This document shows, piece after piece, positions 9,771 to 20,060 of a stretch of 64,000 nucleotides of DNA; positions within the stretch are counted from its first letter, which is position 1, and each line of letters opens with the position of its first letter. The DNA comes from Microvirga subterranea (GTDB lineage Bacteria; Pseudomonadota; Alphaproteobacteria; Rhizobiales; Beijerinckiaceae), in NCBI RefSeq assembly GCF_003350535.1, contig NZ_QQBB01000001.1, positions 772,115 through 836,114 on the forward strand. Reading direction: 5' to 3'. The notes beneath the pieces were generated by a model. It made no database searches. It saw nothing but the letters and a program-made list of their open reading frames with translations, and was not told where the DNA came from. Made by a program: the position numbers and the translations under genes.

Positions 9771-10226
9771 TCACAGTGTCACGACCGTGTCGCAAACACC
9801 ACTCAGGCGGGCGATGGCAATGTCGGCGGAGCTTGCACCGGCCCGCCCGCAAAGGCGAGGGACCATGACGCCGCAGAGTTCCACCCGCCCGTCCCGGTCC
9901 CCGGGATAGCGCTCCGGGTCCTCCGACAGGTCGATGACGAGCCGCACCACTGCCGCAGGTTCGAAGGGGCTCCGGACGATGCCGACGCCGCGCACCTCGA
10001 GGCAGCCGGACAGGGGCTCGACTGGGCTCGCGACGAGGCGTCCGTGCTGCGCGGCCAAGCGGGTCCGGTCGTCGCTGACCAGACGGCAGAAGCGCCCGGT
10101 GCGCCCGGCGCGAAACAGGATCTCCCGCACGAGGGAGGATTTGCCGGCGCCGGACGGTCCCCGGATCAGGAGGCCGGCTTCGCCAACCACCACGCAGGAG
10201 GCATGGATCGTCTCGGGGCCGGTCAA
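9771..10226 (-). CDS. hprK: Short HPr kinase/phosphorylase
   Basis: 151 residues from a TTG start at 10226; no better in-frame start is present. The P-loop GPSGAGKSS is at 23-31, followed by VSDD and the family ELCGVMVPR-like segment. It covers only the C-terminal catalytic half of the Firmicutes enzyme (about 310 residues), as in other alphaproteobacteria. It phosphorylates HPr on serine (Ser62 of the nearby ptsH product). It begins 7 bases after the chvG stop, so expression is probably coupled to ChvG/ChvI. Confidence 0.93.
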   Translation of the reverse strand: MTGPETIHASCVVVGEAGLLIRGPSGAGKSSLVREILFRAGRTGRFCRLVSDDRTRLAAQHGRLVASPVEPLSGCLEVRGVGIVRSPFEPAAVVRLVIDLSEDPERYPGDRDGRVELCGVMVPRLCGRAGASSADIAIARLSGVCDTVVTL

Positions 10227-10233
10227 GGGGCGC

Positions 10234-12057
10234 TCATCCCTTCTGGCCGTTCTTGGGCCCGGCCTTCTGGTTCACCACCGGCAGGCGGATGATGAAGCGG
10301 GCGCCGAGCCGGCGCGGCTCGCCGGTCTCGTCCGGGGGGCCGAGCTGGTTCTCGGCCCGGATCGTGCCGCGGTGGGCCTCCACGATCTGGCGCGAGATCG
10401 ACAGTCCGAGACCCGAGTTCTGGCCAAAGCCCTGTTCCGGACGGTCGGTGTAGAAGCGCTCGAAGATGCGGTCGAGGGCGTGCGGCTCGATGCCGGGGCC
10501 GTTGTCCTCCACCAGGACCTCCACGTCGGACTTGCGCCGCCGCAAGGTCGCCCGCACCGGCTGGTCCGGGGGCGAGAAGGAGCGGGCGTTGTCGATGAGA
10601 TTGTTGAACACCTGGCTCAGGCGGCTGTCGTGGCCGAGGACCAGGAAGGCGTCCCGGCCGCGCGGGTTCTGCTCGACCTTCAGGCTGATGGCGGGATCGC
10701 CCTCGCGCCGGCGCTCGTTGGCGACGGACACCACCGCGTCCAGGAGGCGGGCCATGTCGACGGGCTCCGCATCGGCGCGGGCGAGCTCCGCGTCGAGGCG
10801 CGAGGCGTCCGAGATGTCGCTGATCAGGCGGTCGAGGCGCTTCACGTCGTGCTGGATGATCGACATGAGGCGCTTCTGGGAGTCCTCGCTGCGGGCGAGC
10901 GGCAGGGTCTCGACCGCGCTGCGCAGGGACGTGAGGGGGTTCTTCAACTCGTGCGCCACGTCGGCCGCGAAGCTTTCGATGGCGTCGATGCGGTTGTAGA
11001 GCGCCTTCGTCATGTCGCGGAGCGCGCCCGACAGGTGGCCGATCTCGTCGGCCCGGGCCGTGAAGTCCGGGATCTCCTGGCGGGACTTGGTTCCCCAGCG
11101 CACCCGCTCCGCCGCTTCCGCCAGCCGCCGAACCGGGCCCGCGATGGCGCCGGCGAGGAACAGCGACAGGACGATCATCACCACGGCCGCCACCAGGAAG
11201 ACCTGGAGCAGGGCGAAGCGCTCGGACGCGATGATCGCGTCGATGTCGCCTTCCTGGGTCGAGAGCAGCAGCACGCCCTGCACGGTGCGGAAGCGCTGGA
11301 TCGGTACCGCCACGGACACGATGGTCTCGCCGCGGGCGTTCACGCGCACCACGCTCGCCTGCTGGCCGCCATAGGCCTGTTGCACCTCCGACAGGGACTT
11401 GCCGTTTGCCGGGCCGGGCTCGTCGAGAACCGGGCGCTTGGTGCGCCGGAACATCTTGCGGACGCTGTTCCAGGTCCGCTCCATGACGCTCGTGGTGTCC
11501 TCGACATTCGCCACGGGCGGCAGGTCGAGGCGCAGGATGTCGCCGCGGGAATAGAAGCTGCGGGAATCGAGCAGGAGCAGCCCTTCCCGGTCGAAGATGC
11601 GGGCGCGGGTGCGGGTCGGCGTCACGAGGCGGCGCAGCAGGGGCGCGACCCGTTCCGGGTTGATGGAGAATTCGAGGGAGGACAGGTTCTCGTCGTTGAA
11701 GCGCTCGGTCTCGCCGAGCTGCATCTGCAGGAGCTTGTCCGGATCGATCGCGATGGTGTTGGTGTCGACCGTGGCCGAGCTTGCGATGGCGCCTGCGATG
11801 ATCTCGCCCTGGATCAGGAGGCTCTGCACCCGGGCCTCGATCAGGCCCTCGCGGAACTGGTTGAGGTAGAGGAAGCCGACCAGGAGCGCCACGAGTCCGG
11901 CGAGGTTGAGCACGACGATCCGTCGCGTCAGGCTCGACGACGCGCGCTGCACGAGCAGCCGGCCGGCCTGCCGAAGCTGCGCCAGGACTCCACGGGGGGC
12001 CGGCGCGTCCTCCGCCGCCGCCTCGGCGTGGATGGGGTCAGCCTTCATGCCAGTCAT
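10234..12057 (-). CDS. chvG: ChvG envelope-stress sensor histidine kinase
   Basis: 607 residues. Membrane segments lie at about 46-67 and 280-304 and enclose a periplasmic sensor domain of about 210 residues. HAMP follows at about 305-360. The phosphoacceptor is His369 in DVAHELKNPL, with the N box NLIDNARSF, DNGPGI and the G2 box GLGLSISRQI. ChvG responds to acid or envelope stress and phosphorylates ChvI. In rhizobia ExoR represses it in the periplasm; no exoR is visible here. It lies 17 bases after chvI and 7 bases before hprK. Confidence 0.95.
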   Translation of the reverse strand: MTGMKADPIHAEAAAEDAPAPRGVLAQLRQAGRLLVQRASSSLTRRIVVLNLAGLVALLVGFLYLNQFREGLIEARVQSLLIQGEIIAGAIASSATVDTNTIAIDPDKLLQMQLGETERFNDENLSSLEFSINPERVAPLLRRLVTPTRTRARIFDREGLLLLDSRSFYSRGDILRLDLPPVANVEDTTSVMERTWNSVRKMFRRTKRPVLDEPGPANGKSLSEVQQAYGGQQASVVRVNARGETIVSVAVPIQRFRTVQGVLLLSTQEGDIDAIIASERFALLQVFLVAAVVMIVLSLFLAGAIAGPVRRLAEAAERVRWGTKSRQEIPDFTARADEIGHLSGALRDMTKALYNRIDAIESFAADVAHELKNPLTSLRSAVETLPLARSEDSQKRLMSIIQHDVKRLDRLISDISDASRLDAELARADAEPVDMARLLDAVVSVANERRREGDPAISLKVEQNPRGRDAFLVLGHDSRLSQVFNNLIDNARSFSPPDQPVRATLRRRKSDVEVLVEDNGPGIEPHALDRIFERFYTDRPEQGFGQNSGLGLSISRQIVEAHRGTIRAENQLGPPDETGEPRRLGARFIIRLPVVNQKAGPKNGQKG

Positions 12058-12074
12058 TCATGACGCCTCGGGCG

Positions 12075-12773
12075 TCAGGCTTCCTTGAAGCGATAGCCGA
12101 CGCCGTAGAGCGTCTCGATCATTTCGAAGTTCTGGTCAACCATCTTGAACTTCTTGCGTAGGCGCTTGATGTGGCTGTCGATGGTGCGGTCGTCCACGTA
12201 GACCTGGTCGTCATAGGCCGCGTCCATCAGGGCGTTGCGGCTCTTCACGACGCCGGGCCGGGTGGCGAGCGCCTGCAGGATCAGGAACTCGGTGACGGTC
12301 AGGGTCACCGGCTCGCCCTTCCAGGTGCAGGCATGGCGCTCGGGATCCATCTTGAGCTGGCCGCGCTCCAGGGCCTTCGCGTCGGCCTCGCGCGGGACCG
12401 TCTGGTCCTTCGGGGCGAAACGGCGCAGAACGGCCTTCACGCGCTCGACCAGGAGCCGCTGCGAGAAGGGTTTGCGGATGAAGTCGTCGGCGCCCATCTT
12501 GAGGCCGAAGAGCTCGTCGATCTCCTCGTCCTTCGAGGTCAGGAAGATCACCGGCAGGTCCGACTTCTGCCGCAGGCGGCGCAGGAGCTCCATTCCGTCC
12601 ATGCGCGGCATCTTGATGTCGAAGATCGCAAGATCCGGCGGGGCATGCTTCAGGCCGTCCAGGGCGGAGGCGCCGTCCGTGTAGGTCTGAATGCGATAGC
12701 CTTCCGCCTCCAGGGCGATGGAGACGGATGTCAGGATATTGCGATCGTCATCGACAAGGGCGATCGTTGGCAT
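12075..12773 (-). CDS. chvI: ChvI response regulator (OmpR family)
   Basis: 232 residues. The receiver domain has acidic residues at 8-10 and the phosphoacceptor Asp52 in [11 protein letters not shown]. The C-terminal winged-helix domain contains the family segment [17 protein letters not shown]. It is the partner of ChvG and the first gene of the chvI-chvG-hprK-EIIA-ptsH run. Its promoter lies in the 500-base gap shared with pckA, so divergent regulation is possible. Confidence 0.96.
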   Translation of the reverse strand: MPTIALVDDDRNILTSVSIALEAEGYRIQTYTDGASALDGLKHAPPDLAIFDIKMPRMDGMELLRRLRQKSDLPVIFLTSKDEEIDELFGLKMGADDFIRKPFSQRLLVERVKAVLRRFAPKDQTVPREADAKALERGQLKMDPERHACTWKGEPVTLTVTEFLILQALATRPGVVKSRNALMDAAYDDQVYVDDRTIDSHIKRLRKKFKMVDQNFEMIETLYGVGYRFKEA

Positions 12774-13275
12774 GAACTCTTCCTTGTTTAACGCGAATGG
12801 CCGTTATCGGACTTGTTGGTCGGCTTCCGGTCTGACAACGCCGGAGGCATCAAAACGTGCCCAACTGCGCCTTTCTGATGGCATAAATAAGGTTGCCCCG
12901 TGGGGACTGCCAGGGGCCCTGTTACTTGTCCCATGGCTAAGGCGTCGTGCCCCAACCGGAGATGAACGCTCCGGGCGGCGCCGCGGCCCCATAGGTCTGG
13001 TCCGGGATGACGTTCCGCAACCATGGCGGCGTGCGGCAAAAAACCAGCCGTTTTCGCCGGAAACCGGCGCATAAGGCTGGAAAACGGCCTAGCCTGAAGC
13101 AAAATAGAATGCGATGGAACGCCCTCAGTTGACGGTGACGTCGGCTGACCCCACCATCGCCTCTAAGGCGGCTGGGCTCGATGGGTCGGGCGACGCCGCT
13201 TGAACAAGAACAATGTAGTGCCATTTTCAGGCGGTCACAGGCCGCCCATTGGCTGGCGATCAGGAGAAGTCTTCC
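12774..13275. other. 502-base gene-less gap between chvI and pckA
   Basis: This holds the divergent promoters of chvI and pckA. I see no convincing protein gene; the 104-codon minus frame at 12788-13102 has no ribosome site and low-complexity content. The gap does hold a hairpin with a T run facing left at 13041-13088, unconnected to any coding frame. AGGAG at 13262-13266 is the pckA ribosome site. Confidence 0.6.
13041..13088 (-). terminator. Orphan terminator-like hairpin in the chvI-pckA gap
   Basis: On the minus strand, CCAGCC and GGCTGG enclose an inner stem CCGG/CCGG, and the outer arm is followed by TTTTTT, the pattern of an intrinsic terminator. An alternative pairing GCCGTTTTC with GAAAACGGC (13047-13055 with 13080-13088) overlaps it. 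No minus-strand gene lies directly upstream, so it could end a small RNA. Confidence 0.5.
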
Positions 13276-14886
<1,611 letters not shown>

Positions 14887-14912
14887 CATCCGGCTTGATC
14901 TGTCCTAACAAG

Positions 14913-14937
14913 CGGCGGCCTTCGGGCCGCCGTTTTT
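14913..14937 (+). terminator. Intrinsic terminator of pckA
   Basis: An 8-base GC stem (CGGCGGCC / GGCCGCCG) with a TTCG tetraloop is followed by TTTTT, starting 26 bases after the pckA stop. Confidence 0.9.
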
Positions 14938-14953
14938 CGTTCGGGTGTCAGCC

Positions 14954-16048
14954 ATGGATGTTCTCGTCGTCGGAGCCGGTGTCGTCGGATTGGCCGTTGC
15001 GCGCGCGCTCGCCCGGCGCGGCCATGCGGTCGTGGTGGCCGAGGCGACCGGCGGCATCGGCAACGGCGTGTCCTCGCGCAACAGCGAGGTGATCCACGCC
15101 GGGATGTATTACCCCACCGGCTCCTTGCGCGCCCGCCACTGCGTGAACGGACGGCGCCTGCTCTACGCTTTCTGCGAAAGCCATGGGGTGCCACACGCCA
15201 AGTGCGGCAAGCTGATCGTGGCGACCAACGAAATGGAGCAGGCCAAGATCGAGGGCATCTACGAGCAGGGCATCGTCAACGGCGTGGAGGGATTGCGTTT
15301 CCTGAGTGCCGCTGAAGCCGTGGCGCTCGAGCCCAATCTCTCCTGCACCGGCGCGGTGCTCTCGCGCGAGACCGGCATCATCGACAGCCATTCCCTCATG
15401 CTCGCCCTTCAGGGCGACCTCGAGGATGCAGGCGGCATGATTGCCTTCGGCACGCCCGTCGAGCGGATCACCCGGACGCAGGCCGGCTGGGAGGTACGGA
15501 TCGGGGGCGCGGAGCCCGACACGCTCGCCTTCGACGCGGTCGTCAATGCGGCGGGCCTCGGTGCGCAGCCGCTTGCGCGCGCGACGGAGGGCTATCCGCA
15601 GGGACGGGTGCCGCCCCTCGTGCTCGCCAAGGGCAATTACTTCGGCTGCCTCGGCAGGCCCGCCTTCTCGCGCCTGATCTATCCGGCACCGGTCGACGGT
15701 GGCCTCGGCACCCACGTCACACTCGACCTCAACGGACGCATGCGCTTCGGCCCCGACGTGGAATGGATCGACCGGGAGGCCTACGAGGTCGATCCGGCAA
15801 GGGCCGAGAGCTTCTACGCCTCCATCCGCCGCTACTGGCCGGGGCTGCCGGACGGGGCGCTGGTGCCCGATTATTCCGGCATCCGTCCCAAGCTCACCGG
15901 CCCCGGCGAGAAGGCCGCCGACTTCATGATCGACGGACCGGCCGAGCATGGGATCTCGGGCCTCGTGCAGCTCTTCGGTATCGAGAGCCCGGGTCTCACC
16001 TCGTGCCTGTCGCTCGCCGAGGACGTGGCCGAGAGGGTGGGGGCTTGA
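14954..16048 (+). CDS. FAD-dependent oxidoreductase, L-2-hydroxyglutarate oxidase-like
   Basis: 364 residues from the ATG at 14954; a GTG at 14945 in frame is an alternative. The N-terminus is a Rossmann FAD site (VLVVGAGVVGLAVARALARRG), followed by SSRNSEVIHAGMYYP, which is typical of the LhgO/DAO family, and a C-terminal GIESPGLTSCL flavin-binding segment. Such proteins oxidise 2-hydroxy acids such as L-2-hydroxyglutarate and pass electrons to quinone or oxygen. It follows the pckA terminator and so has its own promoter. The family is certain; the substrate is inferred. Confidence 0.88.
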   Translation: MDVLVVGAGVVGLAVARALARRGHAVVVAEATGGIGNGVSSRNSEVIHAGMYYPTGSLRARHCVNGRRLLYAFCESHGVPHAKCGKLIVATNEMEQAKIEGIYEQGIVNGVEGLRFLSAAEAVALEPNLSCTGAVLSRETGIIDSHSLMLALQGDLEDAGGMIAFGTPVERITRTQAGWEVRIGGAEPDTLAFDAVVNAAGLGAQPLARATEGYPQGRVPPLVLAKGNYFGCLGRPAFSRLIYPAPVDGGLGTHVTLDLNGRMRFGPDVEWIDREAYEVDPARAESFYASIRRYWPGLPDGALVPDYSGIRPKLTGPGEKAADFMIDGPAEHGISGLVQLFGIESPGLTSCLSLAEDVAERVGA

Positions 16049-16051
16049 GCC

Positions 16052-17458
16052 TCACCCCCTGAAGAACAGCAGCGTCAGCAGCAGGAAGGTCGGGAGCAGG
16101 ATGAGGCCCGACCAGACCAGATAGCCGAAGAAGCTCGGCATCTTCACGCCGCCCTGGCGGGCGATGGCGTAGACCATGAAGTTCGGGGCGTTGCCGATAT
16201 AGGAGTTGGCCCCCATGAACACCGCGCCGGCCGAGACCGCCGCGAGCGTCAGGGCCATGTCGGTCATCAGGTGCTGGGGATCGCCGCCCGCGAGCTCGAA
16301 GAACACCAGGTAGGTCGGGGCGTTGTCGAGGAACGAGGACAGGCCGCCGGTGAGCCAGAAATAGGCCGCATTATTGGGGCTGCCGTCCGGGTTCGACACC
16401 AGGGCCACGAGGGGCGCGAAGACGCCCTCGCTGCCGGCCTTCAGCATGGCGAGCACCGGGATGATGGTGATGAAGATGCCGGCGAAGAGCTTCGCCACTT
16501 CCTCGATCGGACCCCAGTTGAACCCGTTCTCCTCGCGGTTCTCCTTGGGCGTCAGCGCCAGGGACACGATGGTGACCCCCACCATGATGGCGTCGCGCAG
16601 CGCATTGGCGAGCTCGACCTCGGTGCCGAGCACGGTGACGCGCCCGAGATCGACGGTGGCGCTCATCAGGATGGCCCCGATGATGACGAAGATCAGCAGG
16701 AAGTTGATGCCGCCCGTGATCCGCACCGGCTTATCGGGGGTCGGGTCGGGTTTGATGCGGCCTTCCTTGCGGTAGAGATAGGCGTCGAAGGCGAAGAACA
16801 CGGCGAGCAGCAGAACGCTGGCGAACAGCGTCTCGGGCAGGAGATGCGTTGTCGTCCAGAAGAAGTCGACGCCGCGCAGGAAGCCGAGGAAGAGCGGCGG
16901 GTCGCCGAGCGGCGTGAGCGAGCCGCCGATGTTGGACACCAGGAAGATGAAGAACACGATCACGTGCACGTTGTGCCGGCGGTCGTCGTTGGCGCGCATC
17001 ACGGGACGGATCATCACCATCGAGGCGCCCGTGGTGCCGATGAAGCTCGCCAGCACCGTGCCGATGGCGAGCAGCACCGTGTTGGTCACCGGCGCCCCGT
17101 GGATGTTGCCGCGCACGAGGATGCCGCCCGCCACCGTGAACAGGGCAAGCAGCAGCAGGATGAACGGGATGTATTCGAGCAGGGCCGTGTGGGCGAGGGC
17201 GCCGAGCGCCGTCGAGGGTCCCAGGATCAGTGCCATCGGCAGGAGCACGAGCACCCCCCAAAGGGCCGCGATCTTGCCGTGATGATGCTCCCAGACATGA
17301 GGCGCGACGAGGGGAAACAGGGCGATCGACAGGAGGATTCCCGCAAAGGGCAGGGCCCAGGCGAAGCCGAGGGTTCGTCCGTCCAGCTCCGCGGCGGATG
17401 CGGCTTCGGGCATCAGGAGCAGGATGGCGCCGAGCGCCAGGCCGAGTGCGCGATACAT
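16052..17458 (-). CDS. nhaD: NhaD-type sodium:proton antiporter
   Basis: 468 residues with an N-terminal signal-like hydrophobic stretch and about 12 membrane segments. Conserved ion-transporter family segments include SNIGGSLTPLGDPPLFLGFL and GGLSSFLDNAPTYLVF, which match NhaD rather than ArsB or citrate carriers. It exchanges cytoplasmic Na+ or Li+ for protons. It converges with the FAD oxidoreductase, whose stop lies only 3 bases away. The region upstream contains a near-match to a CtrA box, which I do not count as a site. Confidence 0.9.
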   Translation of the reverse strand: MYRALGLALGAILLLMPEAASAAELDGRTLGFAWALPFAGILLSIALFPLVAPHVWEHHHGKIAALWGVLVLLPMALILGPSTALGALAHTALLEYIPFILLLLALFTVAGGILVRGNIHGAPVTNTVLLAIGTVLASFIGTTGASMVMIRPVMRANDDRRHNVHVIVFFIFLVSNIGGSLTPLGDPPLFLGFLRGVDFFWTTTHLLPETLFASVLLLAVFFAFDAYLYRKEGRIKPDPTPDKPVRITGGINFLLIFVIIGAILMSATVDLGRVTVLGTEVELANALRDAIMVGVTIVSLALTPKENREENGFNWGPIEEVAKLFAGIFITIIPVLAMLKAGSEGVFAPLVALVSNPDGSPNNAAYFWLTGGLSSFLDNAPTYLVFFELAGGDPQHLMTDMALTLAAVSAGAVFMGANSYIGNAPNFMVYAIARQGGVKMPSFFGYLVWSGLILLPTFLLLTLLFFRG

Positions 17459-17629
17459 GTCTTGGAACCCCCCAGCGTCGGATCGATCCGATTGGCTCTT
17501 TTCAGCAAGCTTTAGGGCCGCAAGCCCGAGGCCGCAACCGCCCGTTCGTTAACCGGCTGTTCACCATGAGCGAAAGATCATACAACAAGGTTTCATGAGG
17601 GCGCCCGAGACGCCCGGGGGTGACAGCCG

Positions 17630-18421
17630 ATGTGCCGCTTTCTTGCCTATCGGGGTGAGCCGATCTTCCTCGCCGACCACGTCTGCGCGCCGGCCCATTC
17701 CCTGGTTCACCAGTCGCTCCATGCGGTCGAGGCCAAGACGGGCACCAACGGCGACGGCTTCGGCATCGGTTGGTACGGCGAGCGCCCCGAACCCGGTGTC
17801 TACCGGGAGGTGCGCCCCGCCTGGTCGGACGAGAACCTGAGGAGCCTCTGCGAGCAGGTGCGCTCGGGCCTGTTCTTCGCCCATGTGCGCGCCTCCACCG
17901 GCACCTCGACCACGAGGGCCAACTGCCATCCCTTCGCCCACGGGCGGCATCTCTTCATGCACAACGGGCAGATCGGCGGCTACGGGCGCATCAAGCGCCG
18001 TCTCGAGGCGCTGATCCCGGACGAGCTCTACGACAAGCGCCTCGGCACCACCGATTCCGAAGCCCTCTTCCTGGCGGCCCTCGCGAACGGCCTTGAGGAC
18101 AAGCCCGTCGCCGCCATGGCCCGCACCCTCAAGCAGGTGCGCGGCATGATGGGCGACGCCGGCATCGAGGAGCCCCTGCGGTTCACGGCGGCCGTCACCG
18201 ACGGCGAGAGCCTCTGGGCCTATCGCTGGGCCTGCGACGGCAAGCCCCCGACCCTCTACTACCGCGAGGAGCAGGACGGGCTGCTGGTGGTGTCGGAGCC
18301 GATCGACGGCAAGGACCGCGGCTGGCGCGAGGTGCCCAAGGGCTGCACCCTCGTGGCGCGTCCCGACGGCAGCGTCGACGTGCAGTGCCTCAACGAGGCG
18401 ATGAGCCGCGTGGCGGCCTGA
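17630..18421 (+). CDS. yafJ: Class II glutamine amidotransferase (YafJ-like)
   Basis: 263 residues beginning MCRFLAYRG. Cys2 becomes the N-terminal nucleophile after Met removal. NGDGFGIGWY, FFAHVRASTG, NCHPF and MHNGQIGGY are the conserved amidotransferase segments. It has no fused synthetase domain, as in stand-alone YafJ/EgtC-like enzymes that use glutamine or act as amidohydrolases. EgtB and EgtD are absent nearby, so ergothioneine synthesis is not supported. The physiological substrate is unknown. Confidence 0.9.
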   Translation: MCRFLAYRGEPIFLADHVCAPAHSLVHQSLHAVEAKTGTNGDGFGIGWYGERPEPGVYREVRPAWSDENLRSLCEQVRSGLFFAHVRASTGTSTTRANCHPFAHGRHLFMHNGQIGGYGRIKRRLEALIPDELYDKRLGTTDSEALFLAALANGLEDKPVAAMARTLKQVRGMMGDAGIEEPLRFTAAVTDGESLWAYRWACDGKPPTLYYREEQDGLLVVSEPIDGKDRGWREVPKGCTLVARPDGSVDVQCLNEAMSRVAA

Positions 18422-18425
18422 ACCC

Positions 18426-18713
18426 TCAAGCGTTCAGGTGGCGGACGGGTTGCTCGGACAGAAGGGGCAGAAGAGCGCCCTTGAGCGCCTTCATCTGCTG
18501 CATGGTCTCGTCGCGGGCGAGTTCCGCGTCGGGGGAGAGCTGGGCGCGCAGCCGCGCGACCTCGGCCGAGAGCCGGTCGTTCTCGGCCAAAAGGATCGCG
18601 ACCTTCTCCTCGGCGATGCGGGCCCGCGCCAGGGCGTCGTTGCGCTCCTGCTCCCGGATCTGCACCCGGTCGCGCCAGAGGCGGGTCGCAACGGTTTCCG
18701 TATCATCACTCAT
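18426..18713 (-). CDS. Small coiled-coil protein of unknown function
   Basis: 95 residues, highly charged. Residues about 18-62 form a probable coiled coil rich in Glu, Arg, Ala and Leu (EEKVAILLAENDRLSAEVAR), ending in MKALKGALLPLLSEQ. No signal peptide or membrane segment is present. It converges on the amidotransferase gene with a 4-base gap. I do not recognise the family. Coding is likely because codon third positions are GC-rich and the protein has regular heptads. Confidence 0.65.
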   Translation of the reverse strand: MSDDTETVATRLWRDRVQIREQERNDALARARIAEEKVAILLAENDRLSAEVARLRAQLSPDAELARDETMQQMKALKGALLPLLSEQPVRHLNA

Positions 18714-18867
18714 GGTCGGCTCCTGGCGCAGTCATTGCGGCGAATCGTCGGTCCCGGCGAACGCATGATGCCGCAGCCTTCGTGGCGCCATCATGGTGCG
18801 GAACGTCCGGCCTCGGCCGCGCCAGAGTAGCCGGCCGTCCTTAAATGATCGTTGCTGGACGACGCCC

Positions 18868-19578
18868 TCAGCCGTCGAGCTCCGGATAGCGGCGGAAGAT
18901 GCCGTCCTCGTTGAAGGGAATCCGGCGCGAGCTCTTGAGATAGGCCCTGATCCGGGGCCGCTCGGCGACGGCCTTGTGCAGGGCGGCGACCCGGGGCGCG
19001 TCGCCGAGCGCCCGCTCCATGGCCTTGGGGAATGCGTAGGACAGGCCCTCGACGACCTGGAACAGGGACAGGTCCACATAGGTCAGGGACGGACCGACGA
19101 GATGCCCATCGCCGGCCGGGTTGCGCGCCAGGATGCCCTCGAACCAGGCGAGGAATTTCGGGATGCGGCTCTTGCGGAAGTCCTCCGCCCGGCGCCGCGC
19201 CTCGCCCTTCTGGTCCTCGTAGTAGAGGTTCACGCCCACCGGGTGGTGCGTGTCGTGCGCCTCCGCCACGAGATCGGACAGGGTGAGCTGGATCTGCTGC
19301 GTCCACAGGCCCCCGGCCGGGTCCCGTGGGGCCAGGTGATGCCGCGCTCCGAGATAGAGCAGGATCGCGGCCGTCTGGCCGATGATCACGTCCCCGTCCT
19401 TGAGGAAGGGCGGCGCGAAGGGCGGATGCTCCGCCTGCTCCATCAGGCGCATCATGGCCGCCATGCCGTCCGGCCCGCGGGCCACATCGACGTAATGGGC
19501 GCCGGCCTCCTCCAGCACCAGCCTCACGAACTCGCCGCGTCCCTGGATCATAGGCCAGTAGTAGAGTTCGTAAGCCAT
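18868..19578 (-). CDS. Glutathione S-transferase family protein
   Basis: 236 residues. The N-terminal thioredoxin-like domain starts YELYYWPMIQGRGEFVRLVL and includes the glutathione-binding IGQTAAILLYLG segment. The all-alpha C-terminal domain includes GPSLTYVDLSLFQVVEGL, typical of GSTs close to the sigma/mu-like group. It is probably involved in conjugation or reduction of electrophiles. The exact substrate cannot be told from the sequence. It stands alone between two small unknown genes. Confidence 0.88.
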   Translation of the reverse strand: MAYELYYWPMIQGRGEFVRLVLEEAGAHYVDVARGPDGMAAMMRLMEQAEHPPFAPPFLKDGDVIIGQTAAILLYLGARHHLAPRDPAGGLWTQQIQLTLSDLVAEAHDTHHPVGVNLYYEDQKGEARRRAEDFRKSRIPKFLAWFEGILARNPAGDGHLVGPSLTYVDLSLFQVVEGLSYAFPKAMERALGDAPRVAALHKAVAERPRIRAYLKSSRRIPFNEDGIFRRYPELDG

Positions 19579-19619
19579 GTGCGGTCCTCGCGATCTGCCT
19601 GAGAAGCCTTTGAGGCGAA

Positions 19620-19976
19620 CTATGACGGATCGTTGAGCATCAACGATTTCAGAGTCAGCGCCAGCAGAAGTAGGGCCTGAATCTGCAAAATCATCCCGAT
19701 CCGTCCGCCGGAGGATGACGGACGCACGGCGACGAACACGCTGAGCCCGAGAGCCAGGAGCCCTGCGCTTAAGTTGAGTGAGGCCCCGATGATCGCATTC
19801 CGGCGCGAATGATTGGCCCAGTCATCCGCAAACGGCCCCTCCCACCCGATCGGCAGACACCAGCCGTCGAGATCTGCCGGGGTCGCACATGCCGGCGCGC
19901 GCAGGGCCATGTCCATGTCATGGATGAAGAACAGGACCAGAAGAGTGCAGGGGAGAAGGACGAGGAAATAGCGCAC
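19620..19976 (-). CDS. Small membrane protein of unknown function
   Basis: 118 residues from a GTG at 19976. The N-terminal membrane segment is YFLVLLPCTLLVLFFIH. Two further hydrophobic stretches are ASLNLSAGLLALGLSVFVAV and MILQIQALLLLALTLKSL. The loop between the first two contains two Cys (CATPADLDGWC) that could form a disulfide if periplasmic. No strong ribosome site is visible, and I do not recognise the family, so coding is likely but not certain. Confidence 0.55.
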   Translation of the reverse strand: MRYFLVLLPCTLLVLFFIHDMDMALRAPACATPADLDGWCLPIGWEGPFADDWANHSRRNAIIGASLNLSAGLLALGLSVFVAVRPSSSGGRIGMILQIQALLLLALTLKSLMLNDPS

Positions 19977-20060
19977 AGGAAGGCGGAATGCATTGATCGC
20001 AGCACATTCTGCCTTCCCGGCTCAGAAAACAATCTGGTCTCGTAACGTCAACAAATACCT

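Noticed and set aside
12788..13102. 104-codon minus frame in the chvI-pckA gap
   Set aside because: No ribosome site, no family resemblance, and it overlaps the hairpin region.
17549..17563. Possible CtrA box before the amidotransferase gene
   Set aside because: TTAA-N7-TTCA matches 7 of 8 fixed bases. One mismatch is common by chance, so I do not count it as a site.
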